Below are positions 8,035 to 15,198 of a DNA stretch of 16,142 nt, piece by piece. The translations under genes and the position numbers were made by a program. The notes beneath the pieces were generated by a model, which worked only from the letters and a program-made list of their open reading frames with translations, was not told the DNA's origin and did no database searches. Position 1 is the first letter of the stretch. Every line of letters starts with the position of its first letter. Source of the DNA: JBCDIQ01 sp039024295 (GTDB lineage: Bacteria; Bacteroidota; Bacteroidia; J057); NCBI GenBank assembly GCA_039024295.1, contig JBCDIQ010000096.1, positions 1 to 16,142 on the forward strand. Direction: 5' to 3'.

Positions 8035-8994
8035 TTAAAAGGGCGAGCCATCAATTTTGGTCCCAGGAGAAAATAGCACACCTGTGGTTGCCTCTCTATG
8101 CTGCACAAAGTCTCCCGTTAAATCCGGGTTTCGGGTATAGGATTCATTGGGATTATTGGACAGCGGCTCAATGTCAAAGGTGAGAATTTCGGTGTCTGCA
8201 GCATCAAACACATATAGCTTATCTCCTGAATTATTTAGGTTAAAGTCCCCAGAAGTGGAGGTCTGCACAAGGGCTCCGCCAAACGAACCTGTTGGGGTTC
8301 CCCCTCCAAAAATGACCAGTGCTCCACCCGCAGGGATCACCGTATTCGCCGGAATGGTATGATTGGGTACATTGATGGCCAGGTTTTCTTCATCGTATAA
8401 TTTGTACCCGCTCACATCCAGCTCGCTGGCAGAAAGGTTCACAAATTCTAAAAACTCATCCTCTGCCTGCGCATACCGACCATCTCCATTGGTGTCTCCA
8501 TTTAAGCCGGAATTTGAGGGGTCATAGCATATTTCGTTCAAGATCAACTGAACCGTCACTACGCCATCATCATCTTCAATGGTTAGGCTCACCTCCTGAA
8601 CACCGTCTTCTTCTGCTCCATCTACCGATTGTATGGATATTAAAATGACTTCATTTGCTTCATCCTCTGTGTCCTGAATAGCAGTTATGGTCACAGCAGC
8701 TGCGGTATCACCTGCCGGAATCGTAACCTGCAGTCCGCTGATGGAGTAGTCTGAGGCAGAAGCTGTGCCTGCAGTAGACAACGTCACCATAACGTCTGCT
8801 TCACTTGTGGATGAAAGGCTAACGGTGACAGTGGCTTCTCCCTGGGCTTCAGTTATGATGGAAGGGTTTACTGAAACGCGCGCAACAGCTGGAGGCGGAG
8901 CGACATCATCCGTTTCACACGCTGAGAAAAATCCTGACAACACAAGCACACACAACAATGCGATTGTGAAACAAAAGGAACCTGAGGTATTCAT
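8035..8994 (-). CDS. Calx-beta / lamin-tail-domain lipoprotein
   Basis: A 319-residue predicted surface lipoprotein. The N-terminal hydrophobic stretch ends in FFSAC with Cys26 as lipid site, a relaxed Bacteroidota lipobox. The next residues, ETDD, are acidic, as in known Bacteroidota surface-export signals. Residues about 40-143 form a Calx-beta domain ending EDDD. Residues about 150-319 are a lamin tail domain (LTD) starting LILNEICYDP and containing a DTNGDGRYAQAEDE loop (167-180) that looks like a calcium-binding EF-hand-type turn. The LTD is strikingly similar to that of the next protein (9094-10194), for example around ESYTRNP and GGGTPTG. It has no recognisable catalytic motif. LTDs are usually adhesive or substrate-targeting modules on secreted enzymes, so binding a polymer or cell-surface ligand is my inference. 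It lies 15 bp upstream of the DcuC-family gene. Confidence 0.8.
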   Translation of the reverse strand: MNTSGSFCFTIALLCVLVLSGFFSACETDDVAPPPAVARVSVNPSIITEAQGEATVTVSLSSTSEADVMVTLSTAGTASASDYSISGLQVTIPAGDTAAAVTITAIQDTEDEANEVILISIQSVDGAEEDGVQEVSLTIEDDDGVVTVQLILNEICYDPSNSGLNGDTNGDGRYAQAEDEFLEFVNLSASELDVSGYKLYDEENLAINVPNHTIPANTVIPAGGALVIFGGGTPTGSFGGALVQTSTSGDFNLNNSGDKLYVFDAADTEILTFDIEPLSNNPNESYTRNPDLTGDFVQHREATTGVLFSPGTKIDGSPF

Positions 8995-9093
8995 AGGGAT
9001 TAGGGGTTAACAATCTGCCCACCGGATGGGGACCCACAAATGCTTGGGAGGCTCACTCGGTCAGGCTGACAATTATAAGGTTGTTCAGGATGT

Positions 9094-10194
9094 TTATTCG
9101 ATCATGAGTCTGACGGTTTTCCAGCTATTATCGCTGAAAACCCGAAGGAGGTATATGCCTGTATTAAGGTCTTCTACCTTCAAAAGGTTGGTCTCTGAGG
9201 TAACCTGCCGGACCAGTTTGCCTTCCATGCTGTAAATTTCCACCTCTTCAATGCGGTCAGGTGCTTCAATTCTCACAAATTGCGAAGCAGGATTGGGATA
9301 TAATGTGATCTGCTGATTGGCAGCGGTGAGGTCCTGAATGCTGGAACTTTGGCCAGAAATGTTTATTTCTACTGAGCCTGTCACCCCTGAAGGGTCGTTG
9401 GCAGTGGCCACAACCATGACAGATCCATTAGTCGCAGCAGTCAATATCCCATTCGCATCAATGGTAGCACTACCGGTTCCGTTCATGACTGACCACGTGA
9501 CGGTTTGATCAGTTGCAATGGTGGGCATAACCATCACTTCCATCTGCAGGGTTCCGCCCATGGTGGTGATGGCGGTGGCCCCGCCCATTCCCTGGACGGT
9601 AAGGGATTCCACGTAATAAGCCGTGTTAAAGGGCGTACCATCTACCCGAACGCCTGGGGAAAAAAGGATGGGAAAATTATCTCCGTGCTGCTCAAATGCA
9701 CCAGTAATATCAGGATTACGGGTGTAGGATTCATTGGGGTTATTGGACAGCGGTTCGATATCAAAGGTATCTACCTTGTTGCCCATCGTATCAAAAATGT
9801 AAATGGTATCCCCAGAATTGTTCATGTTTAAGTCTCCAAATGTAGAGGTTTGTACCACTGCCCCCCCGAAGGTACCGGTGGGCGTGCCTCCGCCAAAAAG
9901 CACAAACACTCCTTCGGGCGGAATGATGGTATTGGCAGGAACAGTGTGGTTGGGCGTACCTAACACCAGGTTTTCTGCATCGTAAATGGTGTACCCACTG
10001 ATGTCCAGATTCTGTCCCGTGATGTTGTACAGCTCCAGAAATTCATCCGCTGCTTGCGCATACATACCATCCCCATTGGTATCTCCATCTAAACCAGAGT
10101 TCCAGGGATCATAGCATATCTCATTGATAATTAGCTGCGCGAATACAGTAGACGAAATGGTCAAAAACAGGCCTAAAAGGTAGATTTTTTTCAT
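9094..10194 (-). CDS. T9SS-secreted lamin-tail-domain protein (first gene of array)
   Basis: A 366-residue secreted protein. The signal peptide ends VFAQ at 20. An LTD follows at about 21-187, beginning LIINEICYDP with the same DTNGDG calcium-type loop (38-51) as its neighbour. A bacterial Ig-like group 2 (BIG2) domain spans about 194-280, with typical VTWSV and TIDANGILTA segments. A type IX secretion C-terminal sorting domain spans about 298-366, starting LYPNPASQFVRIE and ending in short beta strands. The last domain predicts export by T9SS and attachment to or release from the cell surface. No enzyme motif is visible. It is the first gene of the minus-strand array and faces the MocR-type regulator across 126 bp. 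The 99-bp gap to the second LTD gene is the only long one in the array, and I saw no convincing promoter or terminator in it. Confidence 0.84.
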   Translation of the reverse strand: MKKIYLLGLFLTISSTVFAQLIINEICYDPWNSGLDGDTNGDGMYAQAADEFLELYNITGQNLDISGYTIYDAENLVLGTPNHTVPANTIIPPEGVFVLFGGGTPTGTFGGAVVQTSTFGDLNMNNSGDTIYIFDTMGNKVDTFDIEPLSNNPNESYTRNPDITGAFEQHGDNFPILFSPGVRVDGTPFNTAYYVESLTVQGMGGATAITTMGGTLQMEVMVMPTIATDQTVTWSVMNGTGSATIDANGILTAATNGSVMVVATANDPSGVTGSVEINISGQSSSIQDLTAANQQITLYPNPASQFVRIEAPDRIEEVEIYSMEGKLVRQVTSETNLLKVEDLNTGIYLLRVFSDNSWKTVRLMIE

Positions 10195-10278
10195 TGCAAA
10201 GTGGTTAGTGGTAACAATTGACGAGCAGGCGGTAGAAATTCCTACTACTTATTTGGTTTAAAATCAGTAATTTTAAGC

Positions 10279-10291
10279 TAGGCTTGGCCTA
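10279..10291. promoter_or_regulatory. Inverted repeat in the regulator/array divergent gap (candidate operator)
   Basis: TAGGC-TTG-GCCTA is a perfect 5-bp inverted repeat with a 3-bp centre, 30 bp before the regulator start. On the plus strand its left part, TAGGCTTG, also resembles a -7 box (TAnnTTTG, one mismatch). A TTTG lies at 10252-10255, 23 bp upstream, a little too far for the usual spacing. A bound dimer here could shut off the regulator's own promoter and affect the divergent array. This rests on position and symmetry only. Confidence 0.35.
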
Positions 10292-10320
10292 CCAGTTTAC
10301 TGTATTTAAGCATACCAATT

Positions 10321-11820
10321 TTGGCGTTGTTATCGAAAAGGATAGTTCAAGGGTTTAACTTGGAGGAAAAGAGCCCCTCTGAACGCCTCTATCTTTTCCT
10401 GTATAATTACCTCAAGAACGGCATCATCAACAACCAACTTCCGGAGTCAGGGGAGCTTCCTTCCACTCGCTCGCTGGCAACTCAATTAGGTATTTCCCGC
10501 AGTACCGTGATCCGGGCATATGAGCTGTTGAAGCTGGAAGGGTACCTGGTCTCAAGAGGGGGATCGGGCTACCGGGTAAGGTCCATTCAGGAAGAAAATT
10601 TTGAGGGATCGCCCTCATTTATCGGAAATCAGGCCTACCCTGAGATGTCTAAAGTGGGGCAATCCTTTCTGAAAAATATCAATTTGATCAATCGAACTTC
10701 TGATAAGGGTATTGCATTCCGTCCGGGTCTCCCTCCATTGGATATTTTCCCAGTCAACCAATGGAAAAGCCTCACCAACCTGTACTGGCGGCACATCAAA
10801 TCTTCGGCCTTGTCTTATTCGCCTTCCTCGGGTATTCTTCCCCTGAAAAAAAGTATCGCCACCTACCTCAACATCACCCGCAATATTCAATGTGATTACC
10901 GCCAGATCATGATCGTTTCGGGCTCTCTCCAGTCCTTGTACCTGATCGGTAGTGTGTTGATTGACGAAGGGGATGAGGTAATCCTTGAAAACCCCACCTT
11001 CCCCAATGTGCATTCAATTTTCCGAAGCCTTCGGGCGCACATTCAGGCAGTGGGCATCGGATCGGATGGGATCAAACTGGAAGAATTCAGAAGAAATGAA
11101 TCCAGGAAACTCAAGGTAATTCACACCACGCCTTCCCATCATTATCCGACCGGTGTGAGGATGAGCCTGAAACGGAGGTATGAGTTGCTTAGTTGGGCCA
11201 ATTCGCATTCCGCTTTTATCATTGAGAATGACTATGAACACGAGATTAGCAATTGGAAGAACCCCATTCCTTCCCTGTTCAGCCTGGACAAGGAGGGCCG
11301 TGTCATTTACATGGGAACCTTTAATCGGCTCCTGCATCCATCTGTGCGGCTGGGCTACATGGTCGTGCCCCATTATTTGATGGACGCGGTCGAAGCATTG
11401 CAACGGCATTCGCATCGGTTTGTGCCCCCTTCTTTTCAAATTGTCATGAATCAATTTATCGAGAAAAAATACCTCTACCAGCATGTCAGGAATGTAATCG
11501 AAGTGGCCGAAGAGCGGAGGCTCCTTTTTGAAGAGACTTTCAACGACTGTTTTCAAGGAAAAATTTTCCTTGCTCCCAGAGCGGCCAATAGTTTGTATGC
11601 CCTTGCACGATTTCGTGGCAAAGAGAATGACCAGCAAATAACAGAGGCCCTGGAAAGTGCAAATATAGTTGCCCATGCATATAGTAAATGCTTCATTGGA
11701 AACCGGGCGGAAAACGGTCTGATCCTTGGGTATGCCTCGGTGAGAAATCCTGTTATCAAGAGTACACTGCCGCGAATGCTCAGGCTCTGGTCAAAGCATA
11801 GAGGGGAAATTGGTATCTAA
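10321..11820 (+). CDS. MocR/GabR-type regulator with degenerate PLP site
   Basis: A 499-residue one-component regulator: a GntR-type winged helix at about 19-88 (SGELPSTRSLATQLGISRST recognition region) joined to a class I aminotransferase-like domain at about 130-495. Landmarks of the effector domain are present: ENPTFPN at 223-229, TTPSHHYPTG at 269-278, ENDYEHE at 302-308 and RLGY at 343-346. In MocR proteins the PLP Schiff-base lysine sits in a TFSK motif (Lys312 of B. subtilis GabR). Here the segment is TFNR, with Arg336 at that place. The Asp that contacts the PLP ring nitrogen (GabR Asp279) is Asn303. It is therefore unlikely to bind PLP covalently or act as an aminotransferase. No upstream in-frame ATG exists and the first internal Met (109) is beyond the DNA-binding domain, so the TTG at 10321 is taken as the start. 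It most likely controls the divergent array. Confidence 0.88.
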   Translation: MALLSKRIVQGFNLEEKSPSERLYLFLYNYLKNGIINNQLPESGELPSTRSLATQLGISRSTVIRAYELLKLEGYLVSRGGSGYRVRSIQEENFEGSPSFIGNQAYPEMSKVGQSFLKNINLINRTSDKGIAFRPGLPPLDIFPVNQWKSLTNLYWRHIKSSALSYSPSSGILPLKKSIATYLNITRNIQCDYRQIMIVSGSLQSLYLIGSVLIDEGDEVILENPTFPNVHSIFRSLRAHIQAVGIGSDGIKLEEFRRNESRKLKVIHTTPSHHYPTGVRMSLKRRYELLSWANSHSAFIIENDYEHEISNWKNPIPSLFSLDKEGRVIYMGTFNRLLHPSVRLGYMVVPHYLMDAVEALQRHSHRFVPPSFQIVMNQFIEKKYLYQHVRNVIEVAEERRLLFEETFNDCFQGKIFLAPRAANSLYALARFRGKENDQQITEALESANIVAHAYSKCFIGNRAENGLILGYASVRNPVIKSTLPRMLRLWSKHRGEIGI

Positions 11821-11821
11821 A

Positions 11822-11870
11822 AGAAGATGCCATTGGTATCCCGCCTAGGAAAGGCTTCTCCTTATCTTCT
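11822..11870 (+). terminator. Hairpin region after the regulator gene
   Basis: AGAAGAT (11822-11828) and ATCTTCT (11864-11870) are perfect inverted repeats flanking a second short stem, GCCT (11843-11846) with AGGC (11852-11855). The structure begins right after the regulator stop and ends about 24 nt before the next gene's ATG. No T-tract follows, so it may be a weak terminator or an RNA fold that separates expression of the two genes. Confidence 0.3.
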
Positions 11871-11893
11871 AACCTATTCACCAATCTCCACCG

Positions 11894-12805
11894 ATGAAAT
11901 ATCCCTGTTACCCGACCTTGCTTTTCTTGCTGCTGCTGGTTTTTTCCGCTTGTGACAATCCTGTAGAAATCCCTCCAACCGATGCTGAATATGAGGGTTC
12001 CGGTGTATTTACCTACACGGATTATGCTCCCCTGGCGAGCCAGCCGATTCGGGTGTTTTACCATATTCCGGAAGATCCAGGTCCAAATACCCCCATCCTT
12101 TTTGTCTTCCACGGTGGGGATCGCAATGGAGCAAATTACCGAGATGCCTGGCGGGAGCAAGCAAATCAGCGAGGCTTTATGGTGTTTGTTCCCGAATTTA
12201 GCTCGACCTATTACCCCGGCGGGGATGCCTACAACCTGGGGAATGTATTCGAAGATGGGGATAACCCTTCTGCATCTACCCTCAATGATGAACCTGAATG
12301 GACATTCTCCATCGTTGAACCGCTATTTTTGCATATAAAGGAGGCCATGCAAAATACGGGGCGTAGCTACAAGGTGTATGGCCATTCTGCCGGAGCGCAA
12401 TTTGTCCACCGTATGTTATTGCTCAAGCCCAACAACAGCTTCGGAACTACTGTGGCCTCGGCATCAGGCTGGTACACGGTGCCAGATGTAGGGATTCGTT
12501 TCCCTTACGGTACAGGAGAAAGCCCTGCTGCCCAATCAGACCTGAGTTCGTTTTTTGAACGCGACCTAATTGTTATGGTCGGGGAGAATGATTCAGACCC
12601 TAATAGCCCGGGTCTTCGTCGTAATCCTACAGTAGATTTGCAAGGCAACAATCGGCTAGAGCGGGCACAGCACTTTTTTCAACGAAGCCAACAGATTGCA
12701 GATTCATTGCAAGCTAATTTCAACTGGCGATATGAGGCCTTGCCAGGAGTTGGTCACGACTTTCAACCCACGATTCGGCGGGCTGCGCCATTGTTGATGG
12801 AGTAA
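11894..12805 (+). CDS. Alpha/beta-hydrolase lipoprotein (esterase/PHB-depolymerase-like)
   Basis: A 303-residue predicted lipoprotein with lipobox VFSAC, lipid-modified Cys20, then DNP. The mature part is an alpha/beta hydrolase: an oxyanion-hole HGG at 73-75, the nucleophile elbow GHSAG with Ser165, a likely acid in GENDSDPN (Asp233 or Asp235), and the histidine His288 in GVGHD. The layout is that of secreted esterases related to PHB depolymerase and feruloyl esterase, with a well-formed triad. The actual ester is unknown. It follows the MocR-type regulator by 73 bp on the same strand with a hairpin between, so it might share the regulator's transcript or be regulated separately. If it belongs to the neighbouring module, it would act on the cell surface or in the periplasm to trim ester groups from the substrate; that link is speculative. 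Confidence 0.78.
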   Translation: MKYPCYPTLLFLLLLVFSACDNPVEIPPTDAEYEGSGVFTYTDYAPLASQPIRVFYHIPEDPGPNTPILFVFHGGDRNGANYRDAWREQANQRGFMVFVPEFSSTYYPGGDAYNLGNVFEDGDNPSASTLNDEPEWTFSIVEPLFLHIKEAMQNTGRSYKVYGHSAGAQFVHRMLLLKPNNSFGTTVASASGWYTVPDVGIRFPYGTGESPAAQSDLSSFFERDLIVMVGENDSDPNSPGLRRNPTVDLQGNNRLERAQHFFQRSQQIADSLQANFNWRYEALPGVGHDFQPTIRRAAPLLME

Positions 12806-12977
12806 TATTCTCGCTAATCAAAACTTCGTATGTTTTTGTCCGGTATTTTCCAGGAAGGTGGTCACCAGCGCTAAGTCTCTCTAATGGAATCACTGCAAAG
12901 AGAATCCTAGGATTAACTTTTTGTTACTGTTACCTTGGTAAATCCAGTATATCAGGTACCCGAAGAAAATAACCGTT
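12806..12977. other. Intergenic gap with a 12-bp palindrome
   Basis: This 172-bp gap contains no credible open frame. It holds the perfect 12-bp palindrome AATCCTAGGATT at 12903-12914, about 65 bp before the glycosyltransferase start, and TTTTTG at 12919-12924. A TACCTTGG at 12931-12938 resembles a -7 box but has no properly spaced -33 partner. A promoter for the glycosyltransferase is expected here but I cannot fix it. Confidence 0.3.
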
Positions 12978-14498
12978 GTGCCAAATTCATCCACTACTAT
13001 CGACGTCGAAGGATTCCTCCAAAGATTCCAAAGCCAGGAAAAGTGGCACTTAGCGTGGGTGATTGGGGTAGCTTTATTTCTTTCTTTATGGAGACTGGGT
13101 AGCCACTCGGTCTATGAGTGGGATGAAAGTCGGTACGGAGAGATTGCCTTTTGGATGAATAAAACGGGGGATTACATCACCTATCTCTATGCGGGTCAAT
13201 TGGACACTTGGAACGCAAAGCCTCCGTTGGGGGTTTGGTTAATCGCCAGTAGCTATAAGATTTTGGGCCTTAACGAATGGGCATTGAGGGTTCCTTCTGC
13301 ACTTGCTACAGTTGGATTTTTTACCCTGTTTTTTCGCTTTATCTGTCTGTATCGGCAATCCTCCTTCGCCTTCCTTTGCTGCATGATCCTTATGACATGT
13401 AAGGGAATCATTGGGCATCACGTAGGTCGGACGGGTGACACCGATTCAATCTTGCTTTGCTGCCTGATGGGATTTGTTTATGCAATGGCATTGTACCTCG
13501 ATAAGAACAAACCAGGGGCGATCATATGGGCGGGATTGTGCCTGGGATTGGCATTTTATGCGAAGGGGACAGCCTTTGTGTTGTACCTGCCTGCCCTGTT
13601 TTTCTATTCCCTTTTTCGAGGGAAAGCCCTGAGGATAATAGGAGATTACCGTGCTTGGATCAGTATGATTTTGGTGCTGGGGGTTATTTTCTCCTGGCGG
13701 GTATTGGTCACCCAATATGGGCAGGAATTTGAGACAGCAACCCATATGGGAAAAAATAGCTGGGAGGTGCTGATTTACTATGATACGTTCCATCGGTTCT
13801 TCACGCCCGGCGTAGAAGGAAATTCATCCACAACTGCGGACTATGCTTTTTTCTTTTCTGCGTTGGATGTCAAATTCAACTTATGGAATTATGTTTTTTA
13901 CTTGGGGATAGCCGCAGGAATGGCCTTACTCTGGAAACATAAACATAGGTTCCGTCACTTGCTGGCAGAGGATCAGAATCGATTATTGCTCATTTCCACC
14001 CTGCTGGTGGTGACACAAGGCATCATCCTAACTGTTTCCCAATCCAAGTTGGTGTGGTACATCACCCCTCTTTTGCCTTTTGCCGCTATTTGGGCAGGAT
14101 GGTTTGTTGCCTTCTCCTCAAAAAAGAAAACCTGGATGGTGTATATTTGGGTACTCTTATGGCTACTTACCTTTGGGAGGCAGTTTTATTACCTACATCA
14201 GGTGGAAGAGGATAGAGGTCATTTTTTAAGGAACAATAAGGACAAAATAGTAGCAGCGGATAAACTCTGGATTTACAATTCTCTTCATCAGGACATACGA
14301 TTGTATGCCGATTGGTACAATGCTGAAGTTTATTATTTGGCTGAATGGGAAGGCTGGGAAGATGCCCTTGTGTCTGATCAGATTCTCCTGGCGAATTTGA
14401 CAGATCATCAGCTTAATGCGTTAGGGGAAGTGAAAGGAATTGAATATGTGAGTTTTGAGAATTTCCATCTCATTTGGAAAAGAGAGGTGCCCAAATAA
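12978..14498 (+). CDS. GT-C membrane glycosyltransferase (ArnT/PMT_2 type)
   Basis: A 506-residue integral membrane protein predicted to move a sugar from a polyprenyl-phosphate carrier to an acceptor on the outer face of the inner membrane. The first transmembrane helix (about 25-40) is followed by the catalytic-loop motif YEWDESRYGEIA with Asp49-Glu50. Next come NAKPPLGVWL at 79-88 (the KPPL motif of the ArnT/PMT family) and ALRVPSAL at 102-109. About ten further hydrophobic segments and a soluble C-terminal tail (about 415-506) follow. In this family the acceptor may be lipid A, another lipid or a protein, and the sequence does not tell which. The start is GTG: no upstream in-frame ATG exists and the first internal Met (60) is past the catalytic motif. 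It converges with the nitroreductase gene with only 20 bp between stops. Confidence 0.84.
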   Translation: MPNSSTTIDVEGFLQRFQSQEKWHLAWVIGVALFLSLWRLGSHSVYEWDESRYGEIAFWMNKTGDYITYLYAGQLDTWNAKPPLGVWLIASSYKILGLNEWALRVPSALATVGFFTLFFRFICLYRQSSFAFLCCMILMTCKGIIGHHVGRTGDTDSILLCCLMGFVYAMALYLDKNKPGAIIWAGLCLGLAFYAKGTAFVLYLPALFFYSLFRGKALRIIGDYRAWISMILVLGVIFSWRVLVTQYGQEFETATHMGKNSWEVLIYYDTFHRFFTPGVEGNSSTTADYAFFFSALDVKFNLWNYVFYLGIAAGMALLWKHKHRFRHLLAEDQNRLLLISTLLVVTQGIILTVSQSKLVWYITPLLPFAAIWAGWFVAFSSKKKTWMVYIWVLLWLLTFGRQFYYLHQVEEDRGHFLRNNKDKIVAADKLWIYNSLHQDIRLYADWYNAEVYYLAEWEGWEDALVSDQILLANLTDHQLNALGEVKGIEYVSFENFHLIWKREVPK

Positions 14499-14518
14499 GT
14501 AATTACAACTCCAGAAAA

Positions 14519-15136
14519 TCACTCCTCCACCCATTCCACTTTATCTTCCCAGGGGGCTTTCCGGACACCTTCAGGCCACGCATCTCCCTTGGGGCGTCCC
14601 AGCATGAAAAACCCGAGGAATCGGTCATCTTCTCCAAGTCCCAATAAATCTTTCATGCCTTCGTGGTAAGTCATGCCCCCACTGCTCCAGTAGCCTGCTA
14701 AGCCAAGTGCTGTGGCAGTGAGGTACATATTCTGGACCGCGCACGCCACTGCTTCTACTTCCTCAATAACCGGAATTTTGGGATTTTCTCCCCGTTTCAT
14801 GCAAATACCAATCACATGGGAGCACTCCGTAGGACGGGCAAGCAGCTTGTCATATTTCTTTTGCTGAAATACTTCGGAAGGGGTAGCTTCCTTGTACAAT
14901 TCTGCATGGGCCTGCCCCAGGCTTTTGAGGCCTTCCCCGGTGAACACCAGAAAAAACCAGGGCTCTGTCTTGCCGTGGTTAGGTGCCCAATGTGCATTTT
15001 CCAGTAGCAGTTCGACTTCTTCACGCGTGACAGGTTCACCTGAAAACTGGCCCGGAAAGATAGACCTACGTGAGCGGATCAACCGGTTGACTTCGTCCAG
15101 GTTAAAATTGAGCAGGGTAGCTGGGGAATTATTCAT
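14519..15136 (-). CDS. Nitroreductase-family flavoprotein (YdjA-like)
   Basis: A 205-residue FMN-dependent oxidoreductase, expected to be a cytosolic dimer using NAD(P)H. FMN phosphate-binding residues are recognisable in RSRRS at 21-25, followed by APNHGKTEPW at 51-60, which resembles APDHKSMQPW of E. coli YdjA (from memory). The core helix EVEAVACAVQNMYLTA (127-142), YWSSG (149-153) and the closing GFFMLGRPKG (175-184) complete the fold. The N-terminus is about 15 residues longer than that of YdjA. The natural substrate of this subfamily is not settled. A perfect -7 box lies about 45 nt upstream, so the gene probably has its own promoter rather than reading through from the gene behind it. 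Confidence 0.86.
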   Translation of the reverse strand: MNNSPATLLNFNLDEVNRLIRSRRSIFPGQFSGEPVTREEVELLLENAHWAPNHGKTEPWFFLVFTGEGLKSLGQAHAELYKEATPSEVFQQKKYDKLLARPTECSHVIGICMKRGENPKIPVIEEVEAVACAVQNMYLTATALGLAGYWSSGGMTYHEGMKDLLGLGEDDRFLGFFMLGRPKGDAWPEGVRKAPWEDKVEWVEE

Positions 15137-15180
15137 AAGCGTGCAAGCAATTCAGTTCAAATAGCAACGGTGGTGAAGCA

Positions 15181-15188
15181 CAAATATA
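15181..15188 (-). promoter_or_regulatory. Candidate -7 box of the nitroreductase gene
   Basis: On the minus strand this is TATATTTG, a perfect match to the Bacteroidota TAnnTTTG element, ending about 45 nt ahead of the nitroreductase ATG. A TTGG lies upstream at a spacing of about 16 bp, a little shorter than the usual 19-21. It falls just after the stop of the upstream gene, where a promoter is expected. Confidence 0.5.
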
Positions 15189-15198
15189 CATTAAGTTT

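Noticed and set aside
8995..9093. A terminator or internal promoter in the 99-bp gap between the LTD genes
   Set aside because: The only stem (CCCA/TGGG) is 4 bp without a T-tract, and a near -7 box (TATAATTG) has no upstream partner; not enough to call either.
11014..11676. A 220-codon open frame on the minus strand inside the regulator gene
   Set aside because: It is antisense to a clearly conserved MocR-type protein, has no recognisable domain, and its composition is what the reverse of that coding sequence would give.
10321..11820. A true aminotransferase rather than a regulator
   Set aside because: It has an N-terminal GntR-type winged helix and lacks the catalytic lysine, so transamination is not expected.
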